A stretch of DNA of 64,000 nucleotides. Source: Haloarcula halobia (GTDB lineage: Archaea; Halobacteriota; Halobacteria; Halobacteriales; Haloarculaceae). The stretch covers positions 2,805,631 to 2,869,630 of the forward strand of contig NZ_CP119787.1 of the NCBI RefSeq assembly GCF_029338255.1. The letters run 5' to 3'. The notes below the pieces were generated by a model. It did no database searches, was not told the DNA's origin, and was given only the letters and a program-made list of their open reading frames with translations. Shown one piece after another: positions 54,668-63,445 of the stretch (position 1 is its first letter; each line of letters opens with the position of its first letter). Both the position numbers and the translations under genes were made by a program.

Positions 54668-54675
54668 AATTGATT
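54668..54675. repeat. Target-site duplication of the ISH6-type element (left copy)
   Basis: AATTGATT here is identical to the copy at 56124-56131 just outside the other terminal repeat. Confidence 0.85.
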
Positions 54676-56123
54676 GGTCGCGTCGCAAAGCGGTCTAGAG
54701 TTTGCCTCTGGTGCTCTCAATTGAGAGGTCACAGCTCATTGCTGTTTTGGTCGATCGCTGGAGCAGTTCGTCGAGGAACGATTGGTAGTGCTCTGGATCA
54801 GCGTACTTCACCAGCCGAAGCTGGAGTATCGCCTCTAATCCCTCCGTTGTCCAGCGCATCCACTGGTTCTTGCACCGTTTGCTGACCTCCCCCATCAACC
54901 GTTCGACGGGGTTCGAGGTCCACGGCACCTCGAACCCCTCGACAGCCTGATCGGCAAACGTCACGATTGACGGCAGCCACCGCCGAAGATACCCCGCCGC
55001 CTTCTCTGACCCGTACTGATCCAACTGCCACGCTGTCTTCTCGATACGCTCGGTCGTTCGCGCGATCCGTTCGCGGATCGCCGCGAACTCCTCGTCTGGA
55101 CGGTGTTTAGCGACCGAGTTCTTCAGATGGAACACCTCGTCGATCACCTCCGAGACGATCTCGTTCCGCCGATCCAAGGAGAACACGCCGTCGTCCCAAA
55201 GGTTGTAATCAAGCGTCCGACCGACGTGGACGAGATCGAGTTGGTGATTACGATTTTCGTCGGTAAATGCCGTGACGATACCCTCATCAGCGTCACTGAC
55301 GACCGTCGCGTCGTCAGTGACTGCGTCGATGTCTTCGAGTTCGGCGGCTGTTTCGTCCCAGTCAGCGTTGACCGAGAGATCCAGCAGGGAGCGCGACTCC
55401 TCGGCAGTATCTTCGCCGAGCGTGGCCTGGACGGAGTGGTACGAGCGGTCGTCGTCTTGACTGTGGCACTTCGTGCCGTCAGGAATAACAGCGTCAGCGT
55501 CTGTGTCAGCGACACAGTCTGAAAGGAACTGCTTGAGCTTGCTGCCGTATTCTCTGGCGCGGCGGTTGATGGTGGTCGGCGACGGCATCTCCGGGAGGAT
55601 GCCATCGCCGTGGTCAGCAGCATCCCGATAGCTGAGCGAGGTGGCGAGATCGACGCTTTTGGCGGCGATGTCCTGCTGATAGCGGTTTTGCCCGTCGAAG
55701 TCGAGAACGTCTTCGACGGGGCGGAAGTGGCTGGGTTCGTCGTGGTCAGCGGCGGTATCTTCGACGTAGTGAAGGTCGAAGTCGTGTTCACCGGCGGTTG
55801 TGACGGCTGTACGGGTGTCGGTACCAGCTCGTTGGAAGCGTCGGTCACCGTTGCCAGTAGCGTGTTTCTCACCACAGAGCGCCTCGACGCGGCTCGCGTC
55901 GAGGCTCTCGACCAGTCCTTCGAGAAGAACTGATTCGACGTTCTGGTCGGTGATGAACTCGGCGAGCGTGGCGAGCGGTACCGTTTTGTCCTCGTCGATG
56001 CTAATCGTCAACCGCACGTCGATTGTGGCGTGCATGGGACACCTCTTGGGTGGACACCAGAGGCGTCCCGTTCCTCACGGGAGCCAGTTGCTACTGAACT
56101 CTAGAGGACTTTGCGACGCGACC
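54676..56123 (-). mobile_element. ISH6-type insertion sequence, 1448 bp
   Basis: The element has terminal inverted repeats starting GGTCGCGTCGCAAAG at 54676 and, reversed, at 56123. The repeats extend to about 27 bases with a few mismatches. It is flanked by an 8-bp direct repeat AATTGATT (54668-54675 and 56124-56131). Length and repeats agree with ISH6 elements of haloarchaea. The intact ends and target duplication indicate a complete and fairly recent insertion. Confidence 0.9.
54695..56035 (-). CDS. ISH6-family transposase
   Basis: The 446-residue protein starts MHATIDVRLTISIDEDKTVP and contains RVEALCGEKHATGNGDRRFQ, the ISH6 family start, and VIPDGTKCHSQDDDRSYHSV, VVSDADEGIVTAF and VPWTSNPVERLMGEVSKR, which hold Asp and Glu residues fitting a DDE-type catalytic core. 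It fills the element almost end to end. No internal stop or frameshift is present, so it could be active. Confidence 0.9.
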   Translation of the reverse strand: MHATIDVRLTISIDEDKTVPLATLAEFITDQNVESVLLEGLVESLDASRVEALCGEKHATGNGDRRFQRAGTDTRTAVTTAGEHDFDLHYVEDTAADHDEPSHFRPVEDVLDFDGQNRYQQDIAAKSVDLATSLSYRDAADHGDGILPEMPSPTTINRRAREYGSKLKQFLSDCVADTDADAVIPDGTKCHSQDDDRSYHSVQATLGEDTAEESRSLLDLSVNADWDETAAELEDIDAVTDDATVVSDADEGIVTAFTDENRNHQLDLVHVGRTLDYNLWDDGVFSLDRRNEIVSEVIDEVFHLKNSVAKHRPDEEFAAIRERIARTTERIEKTAWQLDQYGSEKAAGYLRRWLPSIVTFADQAVEGFEVPWTSNPVERLMGEVSKRCKNQWMRWTTEGLEAILQLRLVKYADPEHYQSFLDELLQRSTKTAMSCDLSIESTRGKL

Positions 56124-56131
56124 AATTGATT
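56124..56131. repeat. Target-site duplication of the ISH6-type element (right copy)
   Basis: AATTGATT here is identical to the copy at 54668-54675. Confidence 0.85.
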
Positions 56132-56268
56132 GAAGCATGCTTCCAAAGCACAGGTCCTATTGGCGGTTTAACGAGAGGCGTTCCAAAGCCGTTTTCCACG
56201 TGTTACGCAGTGGGGGTTCCCTCTACAATTTGGGCCGTTTCGGTTGTTGTAGGTCCCCTTCGCATACT

Positions 56269-56730
56269 TCACGCCATCATGCCTGTTGACGTTTCCACGA
56301 ACGTCCCGTCTTCACACTTCGGACACTGGTCACCGACGAGTTCTTGCTCGGTCCGTACCACATCACTCCCACACTCGGGGCATCGCCGCTCGTCCCGTTC
56401 TATATCAAGTTCGAACTGTTCAAGACAATCAATACAGACACAGTTGGAGTTGAAACCGGTCCGGGATTCATACTCCTCTTCGGACACGTCGTCGCCGAGC
56501 ACGGCTCTCACTGTTTGTTGCTCCCCGGGATGAGGGCAGACAACGCGCTTGAACTCCTCGGCGTCGATAGTTTCTACGAGGGTTCCACACCCACTGCAGT
56601 AATCGTTGGTCTGCTTGAGTGTCTCGCCACAGAAGGGGCAAACCTCAGCCAGTACGTACATCTGTCCGCCCCATCCTCGAGCCATCTCGAAATCACAGTC
56701 GTTGCAGTGATATTGATTAATCTGTGGCAT
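56269..56730 (-). CDS. Multi zinc-ribbon protein
   Basis: The 153-residue protein has at least five CxxC knuckles: YHCNDCDF, EVCPFCGE, DYCSGCGT, CVCIDCLE, RRCPECGSD and DQCPKCED. They pair into several zinc ribbons. A DVSEEEYESRTGFNSN linker lies between. Such proteins often bind nucleic acid or partners; no specific role is known. It stands between the ISH6-type element and the HEAT-repeat gene and diverges from the latter. Confidence 0.75.
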   Translation of the reverse strand: MPQINQYHCNDCDFEMARGWGGQMYVLAEVCPFCGETLKQTNDYCSGCGTLVETIDAEEFKRVVCPHPGEQQTVRAVLGDDVSEEEYESRTGFNSNCVCIDCLEQFELDIERDERRCPECGSDVVRTEQELVGDQCPKCEDGTFVETSTGMMA

Positions 56731-56829
56731 GTCTCGTTGTTTTATATTACCTCGAGATAAGCCTAACCCAATCCCAGAAATATAGCCCGGGTAATTATTA
56801 TTGCATTCAGGTTATAATCGTGCAAAACA

Positions 56830-58452
56830 ATGTCACCGGTTGATTCATCCGATTCGAATACTGAGAGGACAGCTGCTCTCGAAGAGATTCTGGATCAGCT
56901 ATCTTGCCCGAATCGAGAAGTCCGGTTCGAAGCTGTCGAAACGTTGTGTCACCTCCTCGATGGAACGGAAATCGAACGGACGGTTCCTCCACTCGTTGAG
57001 ACGCTTGGCGACGAGTCCCCGCGAGTCCGGTTCAAGGCCGCCGAGGCGCTCGGGAGAATTGCCTCTAAAAGCTGTTTTGTTCCGGATCCCGATACGGAAT
57101 TACTCGAAGAAGCTGTTGTTGCACTTGAGGAAACAACTGCTGACGAATCGGTTGGTGTCCGTGGGCAATCGGTGACAGCGTTGGGGGAATTCGCACAACT
57201 TGAATCCTCGTTCGAAGAACAAATTGCGAAGACAGCAATTGAACGACTTGATGACGAATATTCACAGGTGCGGATGAATAGTGTGGATACACTCGATAAA
57301 GTATCGATCACGCTCAAACACGACGAGGACACTCACTTACCCTTGGTCAAGGACATATCTGAGGCAGTTGCTGAACGACTCACAGATGAAGACCCGGATG
57401 TGAGAAGTCGTGCAGAGTCAGTTCTCGGGAGAATCTGTGAGGTGGGTCCGGAAGAACAGTCGGTCGTAATCTCGATTCTCCTCACACTTTCGAATGATGA
57501 AGACGTTGCTACTCGAAGAGCCGCAGTATCTGCCCTCAGCGGGGTAGAGACGACTGCGACCGTAAAAACAGAAGATTTCACGGGATTCAGAGAAAACCTC
57601 GACAGGTTGATTGAATTACTGCTAGATGACGATTCGAACGTCCGGGAAAAGGCAGTCCCCTTATTTCGAGGGTTCGCAGACGAGGAAGCAACACTGGAGG
57701 TGGACGTGATCGAGAAAATCGCCGAATACACCGACGCGGAATCGTCCACAGCGCGTGCCAGAGCGGTTTCTGCACTCAGCTCACTTAGTTACGGTTCTAC
57801 CGAAAATAGTGAGCGTACGTTCGAGAGTGTCACCGCAGCAACTGAAGACCCGGATCCGGAGGTTCGAGAACGGGCGGTCGTCGCTCTCGAACAGATCGGG
57901 AATAGCAACACGGAGTTCGGAAAACAAGCAATCTCTGCGGTGTCTGATGTATTGAACGACCCCGATCCGAATGTACGGAAGCATGCGGTACGCAGTCTCG
58001 GGGACCTCGGAGAGATCGACCTGCTAAACGATATTGATTCTTCGGTGGCGACAAAAGCAATCAATCAGCTTGCCGAACACAGAGACGAGGATTCCACAGT
58101 CCGTCTTGAAGCGGTAGCCACACTCGGGTCGCTCGGTCGTCAGGACGACGTCATTCAAAAGGAGAGGACGAGGGATGAGTTGCAGAAACAGGCGGTTGAG
58201 GCTCTCGGCGAGTACGCGAGCGATTCGGACGAAGACGTCCGTATAGAAGCAATTAATAATACAACTGAGATATTATCCCTGAACCCTGCGGCTGCTAGCG
58301 TGGTCCCGATAGTTCCGATAGTTGCGCTCGAGACGAACGCGGACGATCCGGTGGCCAGTCGGGCGGCCACTACGGTTCTCCAGAACGTCGCGCGTGAAGC
58401 GCCCTCTAAGTTCGAGAACGTCGATGTTAGCACTGAAGAGTATCTTGGCTGA
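56830..58452 (+). CDS. HEAT-repeat protein
   Basis: The 540-residue protein is built of about a dozen helical repeats with the pattern D-x-V-R-x2-A-x2-A-L-G (for example ESPRVRFKAAEALGRIA, DPDVRSRAESVLGRI, DPNVRKHAVRSLGDLG). It lacks signal, membrane or catalytic motifs and should form a curved scaffold for protein or nucleic-acid binding. Third-position GC is lower than in core genes. It diverges from the zinc-ribbon gene across a 99-base spacer and could be co-regulated with it. Confidence 0.85.
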   Translation: MSPVDSSDSNTERTAALEEILDQLSCPNREVRFEAVETLCHLLDGTEIERTVPPLVETLGDESPRVRFKAAEALGRIASKSCFVPDPDTELLEEAVVALEETTADESVGVRGQSVTALGEFAQLESSFEEQIAKTAIERLDDEYSQVRMNSVDTLDKVSITLKHDEDTHLPLVKDISEAVAERLTDEDPDVRSRAESVLGRICEVGPEEQSVVISILLTLSNDEDVATRRAAVSALSGVETTATVKTEDFTGFRENLDRLIELLLDDDSNVREKAVPLFRGFADEEATLEVDVIEKIAEYTDAESSTARARAVSALSSLSYGSTENSERTFESVTAATEDPDPEVRERAVVALEQIGNSNTEFGKQAISAVSDVLNDPDPNVRKHAVRSLGDLGEIDLLNDIDSSVATKAINQLAEHRDEDSTVRLEAVATLGSLGRQDDVIQKERTRDELQKQAVEALGEYASDSDEDVRIEAINNTTEILSLNPAAASVVPIVPIVALETNADDPVASRAATTVLQNVAREAPSKFENVDVSTEEYLG

Positions 58453-58989
58453 TCGTCGTCCTCATTGAGATTATCGTCTCCAGTAGATCCAACAAGCATT
58501 CAATTTGGAGTTGATTCCGCTGGAAACCTTACCTCAGACGTTCTTGATGCGGCGAAGGGGGCCGGCATGCTCGAGCGGCCGGTCGATTGCGACCCGGACA
58601 TCACGGTCATCCCGTCCTCCCCACAGAACCTCAGCCCGCCGGACGGCGTCCGGAAAGGCGAGAAGAAGGACGAACAGTCCACGGCTTTCACTTCGGGACG
58701 CTGGTCGAACACGACAGGGGTCACAACGTGGATGTAGGTGGCCCAGGCGACGGGACGTGAACAGTTCGGTCGACTGTGGTTCGACGGCGGCGGACAGACA
58801 GAGTCGCTGCTCGTAGCTGCGACTCCCTGTTCCGTCGAGCGCGAGCCGATCGCTGCCCTGGAGTCCGCCTCCTCGCTACTCGGGGCGACTCTCACATCGC
58901 GGGCGATCGGGATCTCCGTCGAGTTGGTCTCTGAGAACCGATCGCACGCAGAGGTATGGGTCGGGTTTCGAAGGAGGGCTAATTTCGTC
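58453..58989. other. Stretch with possible gene remnant on the minus strand
   Basis: No intact gene is supported in these 537 bases. The minus strand has protein-like sequence in two frames: RPVAWATYIHVVTPVVFDQR near 58700-58760 and, after a frame change, RRAEVLWGGRDDRDVRVAID ending at a stop near 58541. This looks like the tail of a decayed gene. The family is not recognised. Confidence 0.35.
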
Positions 58990-59529
58990 TCACGGTTCGT
59001 CCCCGTACGTGGCTGGCTCACCGGCAAGCAACCCGTCGACCAGGCGCGTGAACCGGTCGACCAGACGGTTTGCGATCGACGGCTCCACCAGCCGAAGCAT
59101 CCGGGCAGTCTCCTCTGGGTGTGCGATGACGAGTGTGACGCGGTTGCGAGTATCGCGCTGCTTCTCGACGAGATCTTGTTCGACGAGGTGGTCGAGATGC
59201 CACTCGAGGGTGCTCCGTGCGATATTCACCCCGTCGGCCACTGCGTTGGGTGCACTCGGGCCGTTGGCCATGAGGTAGACGAGGACGTCCCGCGCGGTCT
59301 CTCGACGGAGCACGGCCAACGCTCCCCGTTCCCAGGTTCCGTACTCCGGCGTGTAATAATGCGTTCGGCCGTACAGCGATTCCTCGACGACATCGTCGGA
59401 GCCTTCGAGTTTCCGCAGGTGGTACTGGACCTGCCCTGGTGCGAGATCGAGCGTCCGGGTGAGTTCGTTGAAATGGATGCCAGGATTCCGACGAACCTGA
59501 TGTGCAATTCGATTTCGTGTTCCGGTCAT
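58990..59529 (-). CDS. Two-domain winged-helix transcription regulator
   Basis: From ATG 59529 the protein has 179 residues with two winged-helix units: PGIHFNELTRTLDLAPGQVQ with YHLRKLEGSDDV, and APNAVADGVNIARSTLEWHL with DHLVEQDLVEKQ. This double layout is common in haloarchaeal membrane-linked regulators. A GTG 33 bases upstream is possible but adds no conserved sequence. It diverges from the small membrane-protein gene split by the insertion at 59957, its usual kind of neighbour. Confidence 0.8.
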   Translation of the reverse strand: MTGTRNRIAHQVRRNPGIHFNELTRTLDLAPGQVQYHLRKLEGSDDVVEESLYGRTHYYTPEYGTWERGALAVLRRETARDVLVYLMANGPSAPNAVADGVNIARSTLEWHLDHLVEQDLVEKQRDTRNRVTLVIAHPEETARMLRLVEPSIANRLVDRFTRLVDGLLAGEPATYGDEP

Positions 59530-59950
59530 TGGTTGCTGTTCTCGACTGGGGAGCGAACTCACCGATCCAGCTGTACTGGTATCTTTGGGCAGTGACTTCT
59601 ATATCTCACGGTCCACCGTTCGGGTTCGGCGATTGAACCACAACTTGTGAGTCGATCTGGCTACTGTGAGTAGCTACACCTGACCGGCCACGTCGGATTT
59701 CCGGGTCGCAATCACAGGCTCTCGATATCGTCACTCACCACTGACGGTCTATTACCACTCCATGCCGGAGTGTCACCGTCCGATAGCCTGCTTATCGTCG
59801 CCCTCGGCACCGGCACGGTGTTGTCGATACTGCTCGCGTTGCTCTCCGTCGTGGCGTTCGTTAAGCGACGGACGGTTTCCGACCTGCTCATCACGGTCGC
59901 CGTTTCGACATTCCTCGGGAAGACGAGCTTGGGACTCGTGTATCTTACCA

Positions 59951-59956
59951 GCGGTA
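59951..59956. repeat. Target-site duplication (left copy)
   Basis: GCGGTA, identical to 61633-61638 outside the other end. Removing the element and one copy restores the interrupted reading frame. Confidence 0.85.
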
Positions 59957-60005
59957 GAGCCTGTCATAGAACGCGTCACGTACGAAGCAGCAGGGTGCGG
60001 AAAGT

Positions 60006-61002
60006 GTGTCCAGCAGAACCGCAACCCTGCAAGATGTGGATTCAGTAGACGACTTCTTGAATGTCGCGGCTACCGACACAGTACCGCTATTCGAGCACCT
60101 TGAGTTCGAGTTTCTGCTGGAGTACGACGTGTTCGCCCCTTCGAAGCGGGGGCGAACACGTGTACACAAGCCACCAGACCTCTTTCGCGGCTTTCTCCAC
60201 TGCTACTACGAGGATGTTTACGGTACACGTCCGGTTACACGAGAACTTCAGCACGGCCTCGTCTGGTACTACTGCGGACTCGACAAACCGCCATCCAGAG
60301 ACACGATTGATCGCTTTCTCACCGATCTCGAACACGTTGTCGACGACATCTTCGACAGGCTCGTCGAGCAGGCCGCCGCCCGCGGCCTGCTCGACTCCAC
60401 GTACTCTATCGATTCGACGCACATCGAGGCGATCCAACACAACGACGCCGCCTCGTGGAACTACGACCCAACAGCCGAAGAGTCTACTACGGCTTCGGCT
60501 GTACGATTGTCTCGACTGGCGCAAAGATCCCGATAGCAGCGGAGTTCACGCAAGCCAAGAAGCGGATCAGGAGACGGCGATTCGCGTCACGCGTGACGCG
60601 CTCGCCGTCGACACACCGATCTGGATGCTTGGAGACAGCGCCTACGATATCCTCGATTGGCACGACTACCTGCTGGCTGCAGGGGTCGTGCCAATCGCCC
60701 CATACAACCCGCGAAATACTGACGACCCGAAAGACATCGAGTACAGGGTCGAAGACCAAATCAAGGAATACAACGGGGACGTGCAGCTGAAACAATCCAT
60801 CTTGGACGAGACGTACAACTGCCGCACAGGAGTCGAACGAACCAACGACGCAGTCAAGCACTGCGGCCTCGGGCACGTCCGCGCCCGAGGCCGCGTCCAC
60901 GCACGAACAGAAGTGTTCGTTGCGCTCTGCCTCCGGCTCGTTGTTGTCATCACCAACTACGAGCGCGGAGACAATCCGGGAAGCACGATCATCACGTTAT
61001 GA
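60006..61002 (+). pseudogene. Frameshifted DDE transposase of the 59957 element
   Basis: The protein starts at GTG 60006 (TLQDVDSVDDFLNVAATDTV) and runs through STYSIDSTHIEAIQHNDAAS in the first frame. Near 60485 it shifts to another frame (YYGFGCTIVSTGAKIPIAAE) and near 60560 to a third (QEADQETAIRVTRDALAVDT, MLGDSAYDILDW, GVERTNDAVKHCGLGHVRAR) up to the stop at 61002. Catalytic regions are present but spread over three frames, so an active enzyme would need two frameshifts. It is of the IS4/IS5 type DDE clan; exact family is not certain. Confidence 0.8.
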
Positions 61003-61027
61003 GACTGTTTCTATGACACCCTCTCGG
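61001..61027. repeat. Internal copy of the terminal inverted repeat
   Basis: This stretch directly behind the transposase stop matches the functional right end (61610-61636) at 20 of 27 positions with the shared core TTCTATGACA, and its complement matches the left end at 16 of 21. It is probably the original right end of the element. Confidence 0.65.
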
Positions 61028-61242
61028 CAATAGCTGTCATACTCACCTCGGAATCATTCGATAACACCCGCAGTGTGGTCTATTTGTTACGGAGCTCTCG
61101 TTTTCGATCTTCGATCGCAGCCCGAATGTCGGATTTGAGTTCACCTAACGATTGCCTCATTGCGCTCTCTAATTTCGTCAGGGTTTCGTCTTCAGTGTAC
61201 AATTTTTTTCGTATCCTTTGTAGGCATGGATCTTCCTCGTCT

Positions 61243-61527
61243 TCAGGTCGACGGCACGGAAGATGTCGATTCAGGCTCCGAGTGGAGCCCGACCTGGCCG
61301 GTCGAATGGGCCGTCACACGATAGTCACAGTACGAGAACTCGACTGACCGCTCGGAATGGGTGTCGGTGACGTTCGAATGCCGAAGCAACGCATTGAGGG
61401 CGTCTGGATCGATGGTTTCGTACAGAGGGGGTAACTCACAGATATCTACGCCAGTTTCTTCGGCAACTTTTTTACAAACCTCGTATGCCGCATCCCATCT
61501 TTCGGTTGTATCTGTGCTGACTATCAT
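61243..61527 (-). CDS. HalOD1-domain protein inside the insertion element
   Basis: From ATG 61527 the protein has 94 residues covering a HalOD1 output domain: STDTTERWDAAYEVCKKVAE, then ELPPLYETIDPDALNALLRH (the diagnostic L-P-P-L-x2-x-I-D-P-D-A-L) and VEFSYCDYRVTAHSTGQVGL. Longer in-frame reading crosses the terminal repeat, so the inner ATG is chosen. HalOD1 domains are haloarchaeal signalling outputs of unknown action. It lies entirely within the outer inverted repeats, so it moves with the element. Confidence 0.8.
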   Translation of the reverse strand: MIVSTDTTERWDAAYEVCKKVAEETGVDICELPPLYETIDPDALNALLRHSNVTDTHSERSVEFSYCDYRVTAHSTGQVGLHSEPESTSSVPST

Positions 61528-61632
61528 CACAACAAATCTACCACCCCGATTGATAAACACACTTCCCGTAATCTCAATCCCTGAGAACACCTCTGTAACT
61601 GGTTCGTACGTGACGCGTTCTATGACAGGCTC

Positions 61633-61638
61633 GCGGTA
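61633..61638. repeat. Target-site duplication (right copy)
   Basis: GCGGTA, identical to 59951-59956. Confidence 0.85.
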
Positions 61639-61757
61639 TGAATACCGGTATGCATCACTCGTTCGAACACTCACTTGACGTCGTTATGATGGTGCTCGTC
61701 CTCGCTGCAGTCTATTACGCTCGCACCAGTGAAAGACGCCAGCGCAGACCCAACTGA

Positions 61758-62242
61758 TCTACGCAGTACCGTGCGTTCCCCCAGCAATCGACAGGCGGGT
61801 ATTTCGTCGCCAGGTGCTGGGCCACGACGATACATGGTGACCATCGCGCGCCGAATACGATTCGGCAACGACCACTCTGGTTCGGGATTCGAACGGGCCG
61901 CTATTCGGGAGCGCATTCTCCCACGCACACCGGGGAGGAACTCGCGTGAGGGCAGCCGTGAATCCGGCGTGCAGTGGTCGCAGCGACCGCCAACCTCTGA
62001 ATGGACCTGTTCGAACACCCCGTCTCGCATCAGGGTGCGCTCGCAGTTGACTGCAATAACGGTCCCGATCGGCGAATATGGTATGGCGAAAACACTCGGA
62101 GTTCTAGCCCGCTGTTTCGTCTCTATGACGAGAGAAGCAGTATTCGAATCCTGGCGAGCGAGCACGGGCCGAGAGTCCACAGGGGCGGGTATTCGAGACC
62201 CGAACCAGATACCCCAAATGGTCGAGGTCGTAAATCCCGATT
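61758..62242. other. Gene-free stretch before the SCO1-like gene
   Basis: Long readings exist on both strands in this 485-base stretch, but none has a recognisable family, signal or consistent composition. It should hold the promoter of the sco-tlpA-ccdA operon. No RNA gene is seen. Confidence 0.4.
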
Positions 62243-62920
62243 ATGCACAGACGAGCGTTTCTCAGGTCGACCGGAGCAGTCGCAGCAATCGGTGGACTTG
62301 CCGGGTGTCTCGGGAGCGCTGGCCTCGGCGGTTCGAACCCCGACGTCGCTCTCGGGGAACCCGACCGTGAATTCGAGAGTAGCGACGTTCCGTATCCGGC
62401 GTGGGGCGAACGAATCCCGGATGTGACTGTCCCCGCGCCGGTCGATTCCCGAGAGGTTCGTCTTCGTGACGTCGAGACACCGTCACTCCTCACGTTCTTT
62501 TACAGTCATTGCCGAACCGTCTGTCCCGTCCTCATCTCGACACAGCGAAATATCCAGGCCCACGCGGAAAACAACGGGTACAGCGACGCAGTCTCGTTCT
62601 TCCCGACGACGTTCGACCCCGCCCGCGACACTGCCGAGCGCCTTCGGACGTACGCCGACGACATGAACGTCGACGCCGAGCGTGAGAACTGGCACTTCCT
62701 CCGGCCTGCCTCGAAGGAGCGGGCCAAGGCAGTCGTACAGGACCAGTTCGGCGTGGCCTTCCAGCGCACCGAACCCGAGGACATGGACATGTACATGTTC
62801 ACACACTCGGCCCTGACGCTGCTCGTCAACGCCGACGGGTTCGTCGAGCGCGCCTATCGCACGAAGTCGCCGGACGAGGAGACCATCATCGCCGACCTAA
62901 GAACGGTGAGAAACGCGTGA
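62243..62920 (+). CDS. SCO1/SenC family lipoprotein
   Basis: The 225-residue protein starts MHRRAFLRSTGAVAAIGGLA with Cys22 in LAGCLG: a Tat-type lipoprotein signal. The thioredoxin-like domain has Cys89 and Cys93 in FYSHCRTVCPV and His187 in MFTHSALTLL, the copper-binding triad of SCO, as well as TTFDPARDT. SCO delivers copper or reduces thiols during assembly of the CuA centre of haem-copper oxidases, outside the membrane. It overlaps the next gene by four bases. Confidence 0.92.
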   Translation: MHRRAFLRSTGAVAAIGGLAGCLGSAGLGGSNPDVALGEPDREFESSDVPYPAWGERIPDVTVPAPVDSREVRLRDVETPSLLTFFYSHCRTVCPVLISTQRNIQAHAENNGYSDAVSFFPTTFDPARDTAERLRTYADDMNVDAERENWHFLRPASKERAKAVVQDQFGVAFQRTEPEDMDMYMFTHSALTLLVNADGFVERAYRTKSPDEETIIADLRTVRNA

Positions 62921-63444
62921 AGCGCCGGCAGGCCGTCGCCGCGATCGCAGGGCTCGTACTCACCGGCGGAAGTCTGTGGGTCACCCAGAGCGGTTTGCCA
63001 GACGGACAATCGCGAGGTGAGGACCAGCTGCCGATCCGCGTCGAGACCCTGGACGCACGCGGATCGACTGCCGGGCAGGCGCTCGTCCCGACACCGGATA
63101 CTGTCACCGTCGTCGATCTGTTCGCCACCTGGTGTGCCCCCTGCGACGACCAGCTCGCGATTCTGAACGCGATTCAGCCCGAATACGACGAGGTGTCGTT
63201 CGTCTCCGTGACGAACGAACGCCCGAGCGAGACGCTGACCAAAACTGACATCGCCGAGTGGTGGAACCGCAACGACGGTGCCTGGACCGTCGGCTCGGAT
63301 CCCGGAAGCGAGCTGCTGGCGGCGTTCGGCGCGGGCGGACTCCCCTACATCGCCATCGCCGACGAGAACGGAACCATCCAGTTCGGTCACAGCGGGCTCG
63401 CCAGGGAGGAGACACTCCGAGACCAACTCGATTCACTGGTGTAA
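62917..63444 (+). CDS. TlpA-like membrane-anchored thioredoxin
   Basis: Starting at GTG 62917 (GTGA overlap), the 175-residue protein has an N-terminal hydrophobic anchor and a thioredoxin fold with the active site FATWCAPCDDQL (Cys73, Cys76) and cis-Pro segment AGGLPYIAIAD. TlpA-type proteins reduce disulfides outside the membrane for cytochrome c or oxidase assembly. Its neighbours SCO and CcdA fit this path. Confidence 0.9.
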   Translation: MKRRQAVAAIAGLVLTGGSLWVTQSGLPDGQSRGEDQLPIRVETLDARGSTAGQALVPTPDTVTVVDLFATWCAPCDDQLAILNAIQPEYDEVSFVSVTNERPSETLTKTDIAEWWNRNDGAWTVGSDPGSELLAAFGAGGLPYIAIADENGTIQFGHSGLAREETLRDQLDSLV

Positions 63445-63445
63445 G

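Larger units (their letters stand above)
59957..61632. mobile_element. Insertion element carrying a HalOD1 passenger gene, 1676 bp
   Basis: Outer inverted repeats of 30 bases are perfect: 59957-59986, starting GAGCCTGTCATAGAACGCG, and 61603-61632. Direct repeats GCGGTA flank them at 59951-59956 and 61633-61638. Inside are a broken DDE transposase gene (60006-61002) and a HalOD1 gene on the other strand. A degenerate copy of the right end lies at 61001-61027 directly behind the transposase stop, so the basic element was probably about 1067 bp and the extra 600 bp were added. Confidence 0.88.
59770..61757 (+). pseudogene. Small membrane-protein gene split by an insertion element
   Basis: The first part (59770-59956, GTG start) reads VSPSDSLLIVALGTGTVLSI and a second helix. 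The last part (61639-61757) continues in frame once the element and one copy of the 6-bp duplication are removed: the joined protein runs LVYLTSG-MNTGMHHSFEHSLD and a third helix VVMMVLVLAAVYYA to a stop at 61757, 101 residues in all. Three membrane helices next to a divergent two-domain winged-helix gene is a frequent haloarchaeal pair. The gene is inactivated here. Confidence 0.85.

Noticed and set aside
58500-59027. 175-residue minus-strand reading frame after the HEAT gene
   Set aside because: Similarity-like stretches change frame inside it and it overlaps the winged-helix gene end; treated as possible gene remnant only.
61671-62180. 169-residue minus-strand reading frame beyond the insertion element
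   Set aside because: It overlaps the 3' part of the split membrane-protein gene, has no recognisable domain and a Ser/Arg-heavy composition typical of chance frames.
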